Below, piece by piece: positions 4,669-6,930 of a DNA stretch of 6,930 bases; position 1 is the stretch's first letter; each line of letters starts with the position of its first letter. Origin of the DNA: an uncultured Mesorhizobium sp. (GTDB lineage: Bacteria; Pseudomonadota; Alphaproteobacteria; Rhizobiales; Rhizobiaceae). The notes beneath the pieces are model-generated. The model searched no databases. It worked only from the letters and a program-made list of their open reading frames with translations, and had not been told where the DNA came from. Both the position numbers and the translations under genes were made by a program. The stretch lies in assembly GCA_950071955.1 (NCBI GenBank), contig CATMOC010000193.1, positions 1 to 6,930 of the forward strand, read 5' to 3'.

Positions 4669-5646
4669 TCACGCGCGATCACCTGGCGTCTTCGTGTTCG
4701 CGCGGCGGGAAAGCTGCTGGTCGGCGATGACGCCGATGAGGATGACGGACCCCATGACGGCGAAGTTGAGCGAACTGGGGATGCCGAGCAGGTTGACGAG
4801 GTTCTGCAGAACCTGCAGCAGGACCACGCCGAGCACGACGCCGAGGATGGAGCCTTCGCCGCCGCGCAGAGAGCATCCGCCGAGCACCGCCGCGGCGATC
4901 GCGTAGAGCTCGTAGAAGTTTCCGTGCGAGGACGGCGAGATGGAACGCGTGTACATGGCGATGAACACCGCTGCAACGGCGGTCAGCCCGCAGCAGATGA
5001 CGTAGGCGGTGATGATGACGCGGTGGGTGTCGATGCCGCTGTAGCGCGCCGCCTCCTCGTTCTTTCCGACCGCGAAGAGGTGCCGGCCGAAGACGGAACG
5101 GTGCAGGATGAACCCCATGACGACGGTGATCGCGAGGAATGCGATCAGGCTGTGCGGGACGCCGTAGAAGCGGCCGGCGGTCAGCCATTCCAGCATGGGA
5201 AAGCTGGCCCCGAACGGGAAGCCCGCGGTCGCGTCCTCGGTATAGTAGCGTGCCGCGCCGCGGTAGATCAGTAGCCCGCACAAGGTAACCACGAAGGGCG
5301 GCAGACCCATCCTCGAAATCAGGAGGCCATGGGCCAGGCCCATCAGGCAGCCGAGCCCCAGCACCACCGCGAAGGCGACGGCCGGGCTGACCGTGCCGTT
5401 CGCCACGAGATCAACGAAGACGACACCCAGCAGCGCGATGATGGAGCCGACGGAAAGCTCGATGCCGCCGGAGATGATCACGAAGGCCTGGGCGACGGCG
5501 AAGATGCCGAACAGGCCGATGAGGTTGGCGGTGTTGGCGAGATTGATCGGCGACACGAACCTCGGATTGATGATCGCGACGACCGTCCCGACCACGATGA
5601 TGAGGACCAGGAGCCCGAGATCCTTGCGGCTGATCAGGCTGATCAT
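4669..5646 (-). CDS. ABC transporter permease, RbsC-like (BPD_transp_2 family)
   Basis: Inner-membrane channel subunit of a ribose/sugar-type ABC importer, 325 residues, normal for the family. It is hydrophobic throughout. Recognisable blocks are GGIELSVGS (60-68), GLPPFVVTLCGLLIYRG, AVGKNEEAARYSGI, ELYAIAAAVLGGCSLRGGEGS, and the C-terminal FAVMGSVILIGVIAD. The ATG (5646-5644) overlaps the TGA stop of the upstream ATPase gene (5645-5643) as ATGA, so the two are translationally coupled. An open frame extends further upstream to 6237 but is antiparallel shadow of the ATPase gene and not coding. It converges on iclR with a gap of 105 bases. Because its ATPase partner is damaged in this window, the permease may be an orphan. 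Substrate is unknown; sugars, polyols or related compounds fit the family. Confidence 0.92.
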   Translation of the reverse strand: MISLISRKDLGLLVLIIVVGTVVAIINPRFVSPINLANTANLIGLFGIFAVAQAFVIISGGIELSVGSIIALLGVVFVDLVANGTVSPAVAFAVVLGLGCLMGLAHGLLISRMGLPPFVVTLCGLLIYRGAARYYTEDATAGFPFGASFPMLEWLTAGRFYGVPHSLIAFLAITVVMGFILHRSVFGRHLFAVGKNEEAARYSGIDTHRVIITAYVICCGLTAVAAVFIAMYTRSISPSSHGNFYELYAIAAAVLGGCSLRGGEGSILGVVLGVVLLQVLQNLVNLLGIPSSLNFAVMGSVILIGVIADQQLSRRANTKTPGDRA

Positions 5647-6734
5647 GAGGTATGTCGTTCCAGGCGTGGCACGTGCGCGGCGGGGCGGCCGACCGCGAGC
5701 GACATGATCGCCGCTTCGCTCAGCGCATCCCGTTCCAGATGCCCCGAAATGCCACCTTCGTGCATGACGGCAACCCGGTCGCTGACCCCGATGACCTCTT
5801 CCATGTCGGACGATATCATGAGAATGCCGGCGCCGGCGTCCGCGAGTTCGCGCATCAGCCGGTAGATCTCGTTCTTCGCCCCGACGTCGATGCCACGGGT
5901 CGGCTCGTCGAAGATCAGCGCCTTCGGCGCCATCGACAGCCACTTGCCGAGAACCACCTTCTGCTGGTTGCCGCCCGACAGCGATCCGGCGGTAACCGAC
6001 AACGACGGCGTGCGGATGTCCAGACGGTCGCGCTGCGAGGCGGCTTCCGCCTCCTCCAGCGCCAAATCGATCAGGCCGCGGCGCGAAAAGCGCGCGACGT
6101 TCGCGAGGGTGACGTTTGACCGGATCGGGAAGTCGAGCACGAGACCGGATCTCTTGCGGTCCTCGGGAACGAGGAAGAGGCGGCGTGCGATCGCCGCCCT
6201 CGGCCGGCCCGGCGGCAGCCGCGCGCCTTCGATCCACACCTCTCCGGCGACCGGCGCATCGAGGCCGAAGACCGTGCGGGCGAGTTCGGTCCGCCCGGAC
6301 CCGACCAGCCCCGCGAGCCCGAGGATCTCGCCACGCCGGACGCGCAGATCGACGGTGCGCCCGGGACGGTAGGACGTGCTCACGCCGCGAAGCTCGAGCA
6401 CCGCCTCGCCGGGCGGGCCGGCGGGCGGCCGGTAGACGGTCGTGAGATCGCGGCCGATCATGTGCCTGATCATCGTGTCGGCGCGGATTTCGGCGCGGGT
6501 GAGTTCCGCCACGCAGCGCCCGTCGCGCAGCACGACGACGCGGTCCGCCGCCTGCTCGACCTCGGCAAGGCGATGGGTGACGAGGATCACCGCCACACCT
6601 TCGGCCTTGAGTCTCGCAACGACGGCCAGCAGGCGCTCGGTCTCGGACGCGGTCAGGCTCGACGTCGGCTCGTCCATAATGACGAGCCTGGCGCGCATCG
6701 AAAGCGCCTTGGCGATCTCAACCAACTGCTGCTG
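5643..6734 (-). pseudogene. Ribose-type ABC transporter ATPase (RbsA/MglA-like), 5' end missing
   Basis: Remnant of a double-domain sugar-importer ATPase, 363 residues of a family of about 500. It opens inside the first domain's signature at QQQLVEIAKAL, followed by Walker B LVIMDEPTSSL and H-loop VTHRL. The second domain is intact: family-typical degenerate P-loop GLVGSGRTEL, FLVPEDRKRSGLV, signature LSGGNQQKVVLGKWL, Walker B ALIFDEPTRGIDVG, and ISSDMEEV. The whole first-domain Walker A and the LSG part of its signature are absent. Just upstream (minus strand) comes AGG, then an in-frame TGA at 6740-6738, and no ATG begins the remaining frame; only a TTG at 6725 could initiate, inside the conserved helix. 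Without the competent first-domain P-loop, ATP-driven import is unlikely. It is overlapped ATGA with the permease. The frame is otherwise undamaged, so the loss looks recent, or else an assembly join. Confidence 0.85.
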
Positions 6735-6737
6735 CCT

Positions 6738-6930
6738 TCATTCGACCCTAAAGCCCAACGCGATGTGCTGAAAACTGGACTGCCTGCTTCGCCGGGCGCT
6801 GCGGCGACGACTGCCAGACTTGCGGCTCCCGCTGCGGCACATCGTGGGGCGCCTCGGTCTGGCCTTCGCGCTGGCCGTGCCGGCTCTCATCCTGTGGGTC
6901 CTCATCTCCTCCGCACCGTTCGTACTCCAG
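6738..6930. other. Unrelated segment beyond the ATPase break
   Basis: From about 6738 to the window edge neither strand continues the ABC ATPase. The first 40 bases (to about 6777) are less GC-rich, then GC-rich sequence resumes. No insertion-sequence terminal repeat, transposase fragment or target-site duplication could be recognised within 193 bases. It may be the edge of a mobile element, a deletion or inversion endpoint, or a misassembly. Confidence 0.55.
6772..6930 (+). CDS. Possible partial membrane-protein frame (unrecognised)
   Basis: After a TGA at 6769-6771 this frame is open for 53 codons to the window edge. It encodes an arginine- and leucine-rich stretch followed by a hydrophobic segment (LGLAFALAVPALILWVLI) that resembles a positive-inside signal anchor. 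Possible starts are TTG at 6820 and GTG at 6844; neither has a visible Shine-Dalgarno sequence and no ATG is present. It may be the N-terminus of a membrane protein, the interior of a truncated gene, or a chance frame. The opposite-strand frame is rich in charged residues and looks like shadow. Confidence 0.25.

Noticed and set aside
4799..4814. 16-bp palindrome AGGTTCTGCAGAACCT inside the permease gene
   Set aside because: It lies in a conserved coding stretch (QVLQNL) and is explained by codon content; no reason to call it a regulatory site.
5647..6237. Upstream extension of the permease frame
   Set aside because: The extension lies antiparallel-frame within the ATPase gene, is rich in R, G and P, and the real permease start is the ATG overlapping the ATPase stop.
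1..6930. CRISPR arrays, tRNA, rRNA, riboswitches, toxin-antitoxin or phage genes
   Set aside because: No regularly spaced direct repeats, cloverleaf-like segments or recognisable defence or phage proteins were seen on either strand.

Overview
This is a high-GC, densely packed window that looks like the chromosome or a large plasmid of an alphaproteobacterium, probably Rhizobiales-like. That placement is inferred from the base composition and from the mix of a TRAP transporter, SDR dehydrogenases, an IclR regulator and a ribose-type ABC transporter; no marker gene fixes the taxon. The window reads as an accessory locus for uptake and oxidation of a small polar carbon source.

Layout: (1) 1-1650, minus strand: a TRAP transporter with the periplasmic binding protein (dctP, 646-1650) followed by the small membrane subunit (dctQ, 1-500, running off the left edge), separated by a strong hairpin at 572-595. 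The large subunit DctM is expected beyond the left edge. (2) 1651-1814: an AT-rich divergent control region between dctP and the first SDR gene, carrying two copies of a conserved inverted repeat, an FNR/FixK-like box and another inverted repeat. (3) 1815-2585 plus strand and 2586-3410 minus strand: two SDR oxidoreductases that converge with directly abutting stop codons. (4) 3411-3765: a 355-base divergent spacer with inverted repeats in the SDR2 leader, a candidate iclR promoter and a third copy of the same inverted repeat. (5) 3766-4563 plus strand: an IclR-family regulator. (6) 4669-6734 minus strand: a ribose-type ABC permease and an upstream ATPase joined by an ATGA overlap; the ATPase has lost its N-terminal third at an abrupt junction near 6737. 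(7) 6738-6930: unrelated sequence of unknown origin, with a short partial plus-strand frame that resembles a membrane segment.

Working model: the IclR-type protein senses the substrate or a metabolite. It would bind a 17-bp site, GTTGC-N3-TAT-N-ACAAC, found three times: over a possible dctP -10 element, just upstream of SDR1, and directly in front of its own start codon. It would thus control TRAP uptake, the first SDR and itself. The TRAP system imports the compound, probably a carboxylate because the conserved binding arginine is present, and the SDRs oxidise hydroxyl groups on it. The ABC importer is probably non-functional as it stands. The most informative observation is the three-site operator set, which defines a candidate regulon from sequence alone. 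The substrate cannot be read from this window.
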